Below the pieces are notes generated by a model. It ran no database searches and was not told the DNA's origin. It saw only the letters and a list, made by a program, of their open reading frames with translations. Shown piece by piece: positions 1-8,211 of a DNA stretch of 64,000 nucleotides; position 1 is the stretch's first letter, and every line of letters starts with the position of its first letter. The stretch covers positions 107,935 through 171,934 of the forward strand of contig NZ_MSCQ01000002.1 in the NCBI RefSeq assembly GCF_002954725.1, in the 5' to 3' direction. Source of the stretch: Photobacterium phosphoreum (GTDB lineage: Bacteria; Pseudomonadota; Gammaproteobacteria; Enterobacterales; Vibrionaceae). The position numbers and the translations under genes were made by a program.

Positions 1-16
1 AACAGTGATATGTACA

Positions 17-712
17 ATGCAATTGACTCCTTCGCCCTCAAACCGTTTTAGTGATTACCTAACCCAGCATTATGCAAGCTTTCGTCAAGCATTATATAGC
101 TGTCAAATTGGCAGTAAACGCTATCAAATTGGCGATGCTATCATGCAACAAGGGCAAGCGATCACTCAGTTGATGATTGTGCCTGTTGGACGAGTATCGA
201 TGTATATCTGTGCCGTTAATGGTCGCCGTTTTCAATTAGGGGAGATGGACTGTAACTATAATATCTTTGGTGAAATGGAGTTCTTTACTAAAACGCCATG
301 CCAATGGTCGGTTGTTGTTGAAGAAGCGATAGAAATTGACATTCTTGATATGAAAAAAGTAGAGAAATTACTGTTAGAACGCCCTGAATTTAGTTTGTTT
401 TTTGCTTCTGCATTGGCACTTGATTACCAAGATTCACTTGATATTTATACCTACCGTTTATTACATCCCATTACTTATAATATTGCGTTTGATTTACTTC
501 AACACGCCCGTAATTCGATGACCCTTGGACGATTTAATAAAGTAGATAAAGAAGCAGAACGGTTTGGTACATCAAGTCGTGTTTATCGACGCGCATTAAA
601 GACATTGATTCAGCAAGGGTTAGTCGAGAAACAAGGTTCTGAGCTTATTATTGTGGATCTGGCTGGGTTACAGAAGTTTGTGGATCATTTTGAAGATTGT
701 GAATTGTCGTAA
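17..712 (+). CDS. Crp/Fnr-type transcriptional regulator (YeiL-like)
   Basis: A probable DNA-binding regulator of about 231 residues. The N-terminal half reads as a cyclic-nucleotide-binding-type beta barrel (sensing segment around residues 35-125, with GD-Q-G and FGEMEFF-like turns typical of this fold). The C-terminal 70 residues look like a winged helix (RFGTSSRVYRRALKTLIQQG resembles a recognition helix). It is closest in feel to the YeiL branch of the Crp/Fnr family. No cysteine cluster for an Fe-S centre is obvious at the N-terminus. The start is uncertain: a GTG at 5 and an ATG at 17 are both in frame, and the frame stays open to the window edge, so the gene may begin upstream. A strong hairpin follows the stop codon. 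Its ligand and targets cannot be told from the sequence. Confidence 0.8.
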   Translation: MQLTPSPSNRFSDYLTQHYASFRQALYSCQIGSKRYQIGDAIMQQGQAITQLMIVPVGRVSMYICAVNGRRFQLGEMDCNYNIFGEMEFFTKTPCQWSVVVEEAIEIDILDMKKVEKLLLERPEFSLFFASALALDYQDSLDIYTYRLLHPITYNIAFDLLQHARNSMTLGRFNKVDKEAERFGTSSRVYRRALKTLIQQGLVEKQGSELIIVDLAGLQKFVDHFEDCELS

Positions 713-734
713 GCCGTTTATTAGCTTTTAAAAT

Positions 735-765
735 AACAATGGCGACTGATTAAGCCGCCATTGTT
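735..765 (+). terminator. Rho-independent terminator after the Crp-type regulator
   Basis: A 10-bp stem (AACAATGGCG at 735-744 pairing with 756-765) with an 11-nt loop and a short T run. It lies 23 bases past the stop of the regulator. Confidence 0.7.
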
Positions 766-792
766 TGCTGTTATTACTTGATATTTATGATT

Positions 793-810
793 ACGCATAA
801 TGTTATGCGT
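793..810. terminator. Short palindrome at the end of oligopeptidase B
   Basis: ACGCATAA and TTATGCGT form an 8-bp inverted repeat with a 2-base centre, 28 bases past the stop of the minus-strand oligopeptidase gene. It lacks a clear T run on the minus strand, so the terminator role is only a guess. Confidence 0.35.
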
Positions 811-837
811 TGATAACTTATCACGGCTCAGCTAGAT

Positions 838-2943
838 TTATTTCTGTTCAGCCAATAGATCAATAAAGAACGCGTATTCAAGTGCATCTTCATGGAGTGC
901 TTTAAAGCGACCCGATGCACCACCATGGCCTGCTTCCATATCCACTTTAAACAACAGACGGTTATTGTTCGTTTTAATATCACGCAACTTAGCAACCCAT
1001 TTCATCGGCTCGAAATACTGCACTTGTGAGTCATGTAAACCCGTAGTCACTAATAGGTGAGGGTAGTCATGAGCGGTAATATTATCGTAGGGTGAATAGC
1101 TCAACATATAGTCGTAGTATTCTTTGTGGTTTGGATTACCCCATTCATCATACTCGTTAGTTGTCAGCGGAATTGATTCATCGAGCATGGTGGTAACAAT
1201 ATCAACAAACGGTACGTGAGCTGCAACGCCACAGTAAAGCTCAGGGGCTTGGTTGATAATTGCGCCCATTAATAAACCGCCCGCAGAGCCACCAACAGCA
1301 AAGATCTTGTCTTTCGCGCCATAGCCTTGCTCGACCAATGAACGTGTTACATCGATAAAATCATTAAAGGTGTTTTGCTTCGTCAGTTTCTTACCATCGT
1401 CATACCATGGACGCCCCAACATTTCAGAACCACGAATGTGCGCAATCGCATATACAAAACCGCGATCTAACAAGCTTAAACGGGTTGATGAAAAGCTTGG
1501 ATCAATGATAGCGCCGTATGATCCATAGCCATATTGATACAACGGGTTAGTGCCATCTTTTTTAAAGCAATCTTTACGGTAAACCAATGATACAGGGACA
1601 AATTTACCATCTCGCGCAGGCACCATTATGCGCTCAGAACGGTAATTATTCGCATCAAAATCACCGAGGATTTGAGATTGCTTTAATACTACATTGCTAC
1701 CATCGCTAAGATTGAAATCGTAGTGAGTGCCAGGGGTGGTCATGCTTGAGTAATACAGACGTAATTTGTCAGTATCAATCTCTTTATTACCGTAAAGGTA
1801 TAGCGTGAAAGCGTCATCATTGAAGTGCAATTGCTGTTGCTGTTGAGTATGAAGATCACGCACTGTTACGCGAGTTAAGCCATTTTCACGCTGTTGATAT
1901 ACCAGATAATCATTAAAGATCTCGTAATCTTCCAGCATTGCGCCTTCTTGAGCAGGGATCACGTCTTGCCAATGATCTTTATTGCCAATATCGGTAATAG
2001 CAACTTTCATTAGGCGGAAATTAACCGCTTTATAGTTGGTTAAAATATAGAACCAGTTATCAAGCTTTGAAATGCTGTATTCCAAACCCACTTCACGATC
2101 TAAGAATGAGATCGCTTGCGCATTGGCATCGTTAGCATCAATGAAAGAAACTGAGCTTGTTTCAGTGCTTGAATGCCAGATGTAAACCAGAGAGTTGTCT
2201 TTGCTTTTACCGATTGAAGTATAAAAAGTTTGATCGTTTTCTTCAAAGATCAACTGATCGTCAGCTTGGGGTGTGCCTAAGCGGTGACGATAAACCTGAT
2301 AACCGAGTAAGGTTTGAGGATCTTTGTGAATATAGTAAAACGCTTGGTTATCATTTTGCCAAGCAACAGAGCCACTGGTACCTGTGATTTCATCAGCAAG
2401 GTACTGACCTGTCGTAAGATCTTTAATCTTAATGGTGTAAATACGGCGGCTAACGGTGTCTTCACCATAAGCTAATAAATTTTCGTTAAGACTAATACTT
2501 AAACTAGAGACATCATAGTAATCATGTTCAGACGCCAGCTGGTTAAGATCGAGCAATATTTGTTTATCAGTGCCTGCAAAATCAGTGGCGCGCACTGAAA
2601 TGGGGTACTCATTATCACCAGAGACTTCGCTTGAATAGTAATAACTGCTTTGCTTTACAGGAACCGTATTATCATCTTTAACAATACGTCCTTTTAGTTC
2701 ATCAAATAATGTCTGCTGTAATGCATTAGTGTGTGCCATCACTGCATCAGTATAACTATTTTCAGCATTAAGATGCGCGATGATCTCAGGATCAGTGCGG
2801 CTGTCATCTCTCATCCAATAGTAGTCATCAATACGCGTATCATTATGGATGCTCATCTCATGAGGTATTTTCTTGGCAACTGGCGCGATAACCGCCAGAG
2901 TGCTGTTGTCATCATGAGGTGTCGCTGATGTTGTGTTGTTCAC
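838..2943 (-). CDS. ptrB: Oligopeptidase B (S9A serine peptidase)
   Basis: A cytosolic peptidase of 701 residues that cleaves short peptides after Lys/Arg. The order is that of the prolyl oligopeptidase family: an N-terminal beta-propeller (roughly residues 75-430) and a C-terminal alpha/beta-hydrolase domain. The nucleophile elbow is GGSAGG with Ser553. The catalytic Asp lies in the GLHDSQV segment and the His in EAGHGG near the C-terminus, so the triad is complete. The acidic stretch around LDESIPLTTNEYDEWGNP is characteristic of oligopeptidase B rather than prolyl oligopeptidase. Length is normal for the family (about 680-720). It stands alone, divergent from the next gene, with an ATG start at 2943. 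It fits the peptide-degradation theme of the window. Confidence 0.93.
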   Translation of the reverse strand: MNNTTSATPHDDNSTLAVIAPVAKKIPHEMSIHNDTRIDDYYWMRDDSRTDPEIIAHLNAENSYTDAVMAHTNALQQTLFDELKGRIVKDDNTVPVKQSSYYYSSEVSGDNEYPISVRATDFAGTDKQILLDLNQLASEHDYYDVSSLSISLNENLLAYGEDTVSRRIYTIKIKDLTTGQYLADEITGTSGSVAWQNDNQAFYYIHKDPQTLLGYQVYRHRLGTPQADDQLIFEENDQTFYTSIGKSKDNSLVYIWHSSTETSSVSFIDANDANAQAISFLDREVGLEYSISKLDNWFYILTNYKAVNFRLMKVAITDIGNKDHWQDVIPAQEGAMLEDYEIFNDYLVYQQRENGLTRVTVRDLHTQQQQQLHFNDDAFTLYLYGNKEIDTDKLRLYYSSMTTPGTHYDFNLSDGSNVVLKQSQILGDFDANNYRSERIMVPARDGKFVPVSLVYRKDCFKKDGTNPLYQYGYGSYGAIIDPSFSSTRLSLLDRGFVYAIAHIRGSEMLGRPWYDDGKKLTKQNTFNDFIDVTRSLVEQGYGAKDKIFAVGGSAGGLLMGAIINQAPELYCGVAAHVPFVDIVTTMLDESIPLTTNEYDEWGNPNHKEYYDYMLSYSPYDNITAHDYPHLLVTTGLHDSQVQYFEPMKWVAKLRDIKTNNNRLLFKVDMEAGHGGASGRFKALHEDALEYAFFIDLLAEQK

Positions 2944-3329
2944 AGTGTTGTCCTTTTGTGGCTACTGGGTGAGATAAAACCACTCAGTAAACCAATAGAT
3001 ACAGCAATATTATTTGCTTTGATGATAATAATCTTGGGGCTATTGATGGCTTTTTCAATCCTTAGTTTTACAAAATAGAAGGGTTAATGGTAACGCGACC
3101 TAATGATGATTATTGATAGCAGAGAGTAGAACCGTAATTGATGTTTGCATTATTGATTTATCTAACTTAAATGATTGGTTTTTATATGATTTATAAAAGA
3201 GATTTCTATTTCTATTCTTAACATACAAGAATGAATACAAACAGCTAATTAAGTGTGATCTTTATCGCAAAAGTTATGGGGTGATTATTTATGATCAAAG
3301 GAAACCATGATCTAGTTAATTATCATTAA
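2944..3329. other. Intergenic region between divergent genes
   Basis: About 390 AT-rich bases that must hold the promoters of oligopeptidase B (leftward) and of the small gene at 3330 (rightward). I see no convincing open frame, repeat or operator in it. Confidence 0.5.
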
Positions 3330-3848
3330 ATGAAAAAAAGAACTGTTATTGCTATAGGAATAGTTATTTTATTGGGTGTTGCTGGTGGTCGAGATTTATA
3401 TACCACCTTTTATCCACAACATATGATAAATATTGATGGTAAGAGATTACATTTAGGGCGAGTATATTCTCAACATTTATTGTTCACTGTCGTGATTACA
3501 GGTGATGACGAAACATTATTAACGGTTACCGCACCGATCACAGCGGTTGTTAAGCAGGTAACAGTGAAACTTCAAAATGAAGTCAAAGAAGGTAATCAGT
3601 CTCTTCCTGATGGTGAAAAAATGCAGTTAGCGACCGCATATTTTAATACTAATATTACTCTTCATTTATCTACCGTGGTGACTTATAACACTCAGCATTA
3701 TGCGTCAATCTCAATGCCATTAGAGGCCGTGACTGTAAACTATACCGTTAATGATGAACTGCAATTTAATGACATTATCGAGTTAGTGCAACGTTATCAA
3801 AATAAGATCCAACAGATTTTTAATAATGATTATAATTTTATAAATTAA
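3330..3848 (+). CDS. Uncharacterised membrane-anchored protein
   Basis: A 172-residue protein I do not recognise. Residues 4-20 form one hydrophobic helix after a Lys/Arg-rich start (MKKR), so it is either a signal anchor or an uncleaved signal. The rest is polar, rich in Thr, Val and Asn, and probably beta-rich (alternating segments around residues 45-65 and 100-130), placed in the periplasm. There is no cysteine pair or lipobox. It is followed by a 160-base gap and then the sulfatase on the same strand, so co-transcription is possible but not obvious. The start ATG lacks a strong ribosome site. Confidence 0.6.
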   Translation: MKKRTVIAIGIVILLGVAGGRDLYTTFYPQHMINIDGKRLHLGRVYSQHLLFTVVITGDDETLLTVTAPITAVVKQVTVKLQNEVKEGNQSLPDGEKMQLATAYFNTNITLHLSTVVTYNTQHYASISMPLEAVTVNYTVNDELQFNDIIELVQRYQNKIQQIFNNDYNFIN

Positions 3849-4005
3849 GAGGTTAAAAATAGAATGGTGATAATAAAATGCTATTACTAAAAATGATTAC
3901 AATCAAATCTGTGATGGTAGGTTGATTCTGGAATTTTATGATTGTTTGTTTTTTAAGACCATAGATACTTTCAGTTACTTTTGATTTAAACCTAAAAGAA
4001 ATAAT

Positions 4006-5631
4006 ATGAAAGTAACTAGACGTTCATTTATCCATTATGCCGCTTCAGCGTCAGTATCTGCTGCTGCATTAACCAGTATGGGAGTTATGGGGCAACCTAC
4101 AGCACCTAAAAAGAATAATGTGTTGTTTATTGCCATTGATGATCTTAATGATTGGATCGGTGCTTTAGGCGCACATCCACAGGCAAAAACACCCAATATT
4201 GATCGTTTGTTTCATCGTTCAACGGCGTTTACTAATGCTCATTGCCAAGTGCCTGTGTGTGGACCTTCGCGTACCGCTTTATTAACAGGGATGAGTCCGA
4301 CCACAACGGGGTTATACACTAATAAAGAGTTAGGTATCAAACCGTTTTCACCTGTTGCTGAATCTGTTTTAGGCAGTTCTCCCGTCTTACCACAACACTT
4401 TAAAAGTAACGGTTATTACACCATGGCATCAGGGAAAATATCCCATCATGGAACGGCGGATTTTCGTCATGCAGAACAGTGGCATGAAGAAGTGCCGTTA
4501 TATGTTATTGGTCCTCGTGATGCGCATATTTTTGCTAATGGGTACGGCTATGGTTCATATGGTAAAGATGATCATAAATATTATCCATTCCCTGTCGGCG
4601 GTGGGCAAATTATTCAATCTGAACACTATGGCCCAGGTACACCGGGAATGTCTTTGTGCAGTGGGGCATTAGAACGGCGTGATATTCCTAATGGTGGTGT
4701 TATGCCTGATGAATATTTCGCAGATTGGACTGTTGAACGGTTAAAGAAAACCTATGCTAAGCCGTTTTTTATGGCGTGTGGCTTTATTCGCCCGCATGTG
4801 CCTTACACTGCCCCGAAAGAGTATTTTGATTTATTCCCACTTGATGATGTGATTATGCCAGAGACAATAAGCAAAGAAATGGCTGATATTCCTTTATACG
4901 GTAAAGCGTTAGCATTGGGGATCATTCCGAATGGTGATGCGGCTGCGGTTGAAAAAATCGATATGCGTAAAGAGTTAGTTCAAGCTTATCTCGCCTGTAT
5001 TGCTTTTGTTGATGCACAAGTGGGTAAGTTGCTTGATACTCTAGAAGCCAGCCCGCATGCAAATAATACCACCGTCATCTTTTGGGGCGATCACGGCCAG
5101 AACTTTGGTGAGCACATGAATTATCGCAAGCAAACCTTATGGGGTGAATCAACGCGAGTGCCATTATTAATCAGCGAAGCAGGGCAGAAGCAAGGTCAAA
5201 TATGTCGTCAAGCGGTAAGTTTACTTGATGTTTATCCAACTCTGGTTGAGATGTGTGGTTTACCTAAAGTCGTCACTAATGAAGGTATTTCACTGGTGCC
5301 GTTACTTCGAAATCCAAACTTTGATCGTAAAATTCCCGTCGTCACTACCTATGGTTATCAATGCCATGCGATTCGTGATCAGCGTTACACCTATATTCGT
5401 TACCGTGATGGGGGCGAAGAGCTTTATGATCGCAGCGTTGATGCTGACGAACACCATAACTTAGCCACTGATAACCAATATCAAGCAATTAAAACCAAGC
5501 TGGCACAGTGGTTACCTAAAAATGAAGCATTACCGTTTGGTATGAAAGATTTTGATAACGAGGGCGGTGATTTTATTACCAAGATCCTTGCCAAGTTTGA
5601 AAATAACGGTATTCCAGCGTACTTGCAATAA
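4006..5631 (+). CDS. Tat-exported type I sulfatase (iduronate-2-sulfatase-like)
   Basis: A 541-residue formylglycine-dependent sulfatase. It begins with a twin-arginine signal (TRRSFIHYAA, then a hydrophobic Ala-rich stretch to about residue 30), so it should be exported folded to the periplasm. The metal site starts with IDDLNDW. The maturation motif is CGPSR with Cys85 as the residue expected to become formylglycine. Later landmarks are GKISHHG, FIRPHVPY, and WGDHGQNFGEH. The order resembles iduronate-2-sulfatase-like bacterial enzymes acting on sulfated polysaccharides, but the true substrate cannot be read. No sulfatase-maturating enzyme or glycan permease gene is nearby, so the maturase must lie elsewhere. 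A hairpin terminator follows. Confidence 0.88.
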   Translation: MKVTRRSFIHYAASASVSAAALTSMGVMGQPTAPKKNNVLFIAIDDLNDWIGALGAHPQAKTPNIDRLFHRSTAFTNAHCQVPVCGPSRTALLTGMSPTTTGLYTNKELGIKPFSPVAESVLGSSPVLPQHFKSNGYYTMASGKISHHGTADFRHAEQWHEEVPLYVIGPRDAHIFANGYGYGSYGKDDHKYYPFPVGGGQIIQSEHYGPGTPGMSLCSGALERRDIPNGGVMPDEYFADWTVERLKKTYAKPFFMACGFIRPHVPYTAPKEYFDLFPLDDVIMPETISKEMADIPLYGKALALGIIPNGDAAAVEKIDMRKELVQAYLACIAFVDAQVGKLLDTLEASPHANNTTVIFWGDHGQNFGEHMNYRKQTLWGESTRVPLLISEAGQKQGQICRQAVSLLDVYPTLVEMCGLPKVVTNEGISLVPLLRNPNFDRKIPVVTTYGYQCHAIRDQRYTYIRYRDGGEELYDRSVDADEHHNLATDNQYQAIKTKLAQWLPKNEALPFGMKDFDNEGGDFITKILAKFENNGIPAYLQ

Positions 5632-5643
5632 TTCCAAGTTATG

Positions 5644-5676
5644 AAAAGCTACAGTGTTGTTAATGCTGTGGCTTTT
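5644..5676 (+). terminator. Terminator after the sulfatase gene
   Basis: AAAAGCTACAG (5644-5654) pairs with CTGTGGCTTTTT (5665-5676) with one G-T pair and ends in a T run, 13 bases past the stop codon. Confidence 0.65.
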
Positions 5677-5803
5677 TATATTCGTCAAAAGAACATATTA
5701 ATCCTTGGGGGCATATCGATGTGGCTGTTTATTTCTGAATTTATAGCTTAAAGTGTAAATTAGTTTAGAACATTAAGTGCAGTACATGTTATAGCGAGGT
5801 TAT

Positions 5804-6259
5804 ATGCTAATGAAGACTTTAATAATATCGATACTCTTTATTATTATAGCGACCATCGCCTCTTATGAGTATATTTATTCTTTAGAACAACCAAAGTCAT
5901 ATTTTAAGAATTATGTTTCGTTAGAAAAATCAGGCTTAATTAAAAGAGGCTGGGTTCCAAATTTTATACCGAAAAGCGCAACGTGTATCTATGAACAACA
6001 TAATCTTGATACTAATTGGGTAAAAATGACATTCAAATTTGATCCAAGTGACACATCATCAATGTCAGCAGCTTGTAGTGTTCAAAAAACCCAAGAGGCC
6101 ATTATTTATTTATGCAACGATTGGGGAAGTAAAATTAAAATAATCACAAAAAATGGTTATGCTCAATATTCAAATCCAGGAGGATCACAATTAAATCATG
6201 AAGATTTTTTCGTGCAATCTCTATGGTATAAAAGTTGTGAAACAATTAAAAGAAAGTAA
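5804..6259 (+). CDS. Small uncharacterised exported or membrane protein
   Basis: A 151-residue protein I do not recognise. Residues 3-22 are strongly hydrophobic (a signal anchor), followed by a polar domain containing four cysteines that might form disulfides in the periplasm. An in-frame second Met at residue 3 is an alternative start. The reading frame ends only 25 bases before the left end of the deleted RAYT element, so the element has inserted just downstream of, or into, the end of this gene. I cannot exclude that the original C-terminus was longer. Confidence 0.6.
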   Translation: MLMKTLIISILFIIIATIASYEYIYSLEQPKSYFKNYVSLEKSGLIKRGWVPNFIPKSATCIYEQHNLDTNWVKMTFKFDPSDTSSMSAACSVQKTQEAIIYLCNDWGSKIKIITKNGYAQYSNPGGSQLNHEDFFVQSLWYKSCETIKRK

Positions 6260-6283
6260 TGCGGGAGAGGAGAATAGAGGAGA

Positions 6284-6965
6284 ATAGGACAGCCATAATT
6301 TTGCACATCAACCATAGGGCTGGCGTTACACCATCACTCGAACAGTCTGATTTTACTTCAATTCAGCAGCGTATTCGTGAATATCAGCAAGTTAAAGCCT
6401 CTAGTTCAAAGAAAGAGCCATCAAGTGTTAACCAATTTCAATTATTACCTTTTGTTGGTGCTGGTGCTGAGCATCAAACTAAAAAAGCAGGTATAAACTT
6501 TGCTTTTGCTGATTATCTCGAACTTATTGACTGGACAGGCCGGTGTATTCGCAATGATAAAAAAGGGTTTATTGCATCTAGCCAACCAAAGATTTTGCAA
6601 CAATTAGGAATAACAGCAGATGCTTGGCTTGAGCATAGTGAACAGTTTATGGAACGCTATGCTAATGTGAGCGGTAAATGGTCACAGATGTGTGCATTCA
6701 AACAACGTATTGGTGGGCAGTGGTGTAAAGGAAAGTCGGCAAGTCACCAGTTACATCCTAATTAAATACGCTTTTTATTTATAGATAAACATACAGCAAT
6801 AACCGTCAGGGTTGTGGGCGTTGTCGATCTTGAAATATGAAAATAGAACGGATTTAACGATGAATGTAAATAATGAGCTGTAAATTATAGAGTAAAAGAG
6901 TCTGTTACCGGTAGAATGGTTTGTTTTTTGGAACTCTATTTAATAACCAAATATTTGGCTGTCCA
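6284..6965 (+). mobile_element. Internally deleted copy of the RAYT element
   Basis: Begins with ATAGGACAGCCATAA (6284-6298), the same left end as the intact element at 8212, and ends at TTTGGCTGTCC (6954-6964), the same right end as at 9486-9496. After only about 30 bases of left end (to CAACCAT at 6315) it jumps to the sequence that corresponds to 8853 of the intact copy, so about 609 bases (8244-8852) are missing. The remaining 3' coding part and the roughly 190-base 3' non-coding tail closely match the intact copy. It is a non-autonomous derivative. Confidence 0.8.
6316..6765 (+). pseudogene. 3' fragment of RAYT transposase
   Basis: The C-terminal part (about 150 residues, from RAGVTPSLEQSDF to the SHQLHPN end) of the same transposase encoded intact at 8286-9296. 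The HUH motif and catalytic tyrosine are absent because the 5' two-fifths of the gene is deleted. The frame is still open and could be read from an accidental ATG at 6259, but the product would have no catalytic site. Small differences from the intact copy (for example an extra Gly-Ala in the FVGAGAEHQ segment) show the two copies have drifted. Confidence 0.85.
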
Positions 6966-7203
6966 AAACTATTTGTCCAAAACTATTTTCAATATCATTG
7001 AGCAGAATTATCGACTAATCAAGAAAAAAATGGTCAAGAATTAGGTTGAAAATAAAAAGTAGGAGCTTTAGCAACTGTGGCCGGTCAATAAACATGGACG
7101 ATGATTAAGTGCGGGCAGATTATGGAACATGATTCGTTACCAGCGTGGGAGCGTTTTTACGCACTTGTAGCATAATTGTGTCTAAAATTCAGTGCGTTTG
7201 TAC

Positions 7204-7240
7204 TTAATTAAAATCCACCTATAAGGTGGATTTTAATTAA
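7204..7240. terminator. Perfect 16-bp palindrome, bidirectional terminator
   Basis: TTAATTAAAATCCACC (7204-7219) pairs perfectly with 7225-7240 around a 5-base loop, with A/T flanks that give T runs on both strands. It sits 21 bases past the stop of the minus-strand adhesin gene. Confidence 0.75.
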
Positions 7241-7261
7241 ATCAATAACGTAATTTAAATA

Positions 7262-7930
7262 TTAGAATGCGTATTGTGCACCAACACCGCCACTGAAATC
7301 AGTTGTAGCACCTGTCGTTTGTGCAATTGTTGTAGAAGATGACCAACCATTACCGAATCCATGAGCAAGGCCGATAGAGATAGCTTGTGAACTGCCAGCA
7401 AAACCAGCACCAACACCAATTGCAGTTTTATCACCTGTTACCATTGGACGCGCATTGACGACAGCCTGAGTCATTGCTTGTGTTGCATCAATGCGGTTAT
7501 TCACTTTGCTGAAACGCTGATTAGTGCTATTCGCAAGATTGCTAATGGCGTCAGTATTAGATTTGATATCTTTGGTGTTAGTTGCGATATTGCCTGTGTT
7601 AGTTGCGATGTTGCCTGTGTTGGTATCAATAGCGGCTTTTGCTACTACTAGACCCGCATGATTATCTGCTACACCTGCCGCGTTAGTATCTGAACTAGCT
7701 TTGTTAGCCGCTGATGCTTTAGCATTGGTATTAATGTCTTTCATGTCTTTTTGAATACTTGCGTGGTCTTCGCCTCGCATTACGTTAAGACTTTTTATAG
7801 ACTCACTGTTATTATTAATCACTGTTGCGTTACCAGCTGTCGTAGCTGTTGCTGGATTAATCTCACCCGTTGCCGCCATTGCTGCGCTAGAAATTAATAA
7901 ACCGCTAATTAATACTACTAAATCCTTCAT
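7262..7930 (-). CDS. Minimal trimeric autotransporter adhesin (YadA anchor)
   Basis: A 222-residue outer-membrane protein. The start at 7930 is chosen because a GGGGAG ribosome site lies about 10 bases upstream and the protein then begins with a clean signal peptide (MKDLVV...SSAAMA, cleavage near residue 20). Residues about 30-140 are an Ala/Asn/Thr/Asp-rich coiled-coil stalk with repeats of the type TNTGNIA. The last about 80 residues (from FSKVNNRIDATQAM to a terminal GAQYAF, ending in Phe) are the YadA-type beta-barrel anchor that trimerises in the outer membrane. There is no head domain, so it is far shorter than YadA itself. It lies between two near-identical RAYT copies. A role in adhesion is inferred from the family. 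Confidence 0.85.
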   Translation of the reverse strand: MKDLVVLISGLLISSAAMAATGEINPATATTAGNATVINNNSESIKSLNVMRGEDHASIQKDMKDINTNAKASAANKASSDTNAAGVADNHAGLVVAKAAIDTNTGNIATNTGNIATNTKDIKSNTDAISNLANSTNQRFSKVNNRIDATQAMTQAVVNARPMVTGDKTAIGVGAGFAGSSQAISIGLAHGFGNGWSSSTTIAQTTGATTDFSGGVGAQYAF

Positions 7931-8211
7931 TGTTATTTTTACTCCCCATTTTTGTAATGTAATTAACGGTAACATAAAGATTACAATACCTCTACTTATT
8001 ATCACCATGGCGAATACTTATTTAAATTTAATACCTTAAGCGTATGACAAAAGGTTAATATACGCATAAAGTCGTCACCAATAGGTTTTGCAAATTCTTT
8101 ATTGAATTTTTTTGTCGATAATTTGAATGTTTCACCGCGAAAAAACACATAGGATATCCATAACTTTTACTATGAAGTGATAGTGGGTTATTAAGGTAAT
8201 AAATAGAATAA

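Noticed and set aside
6259..6315. Start of the truncated transposase frame at 6259
   Set aside because: The ATG lies outside the element and is joined to the remnant only by chance; the catalytic part is missing.
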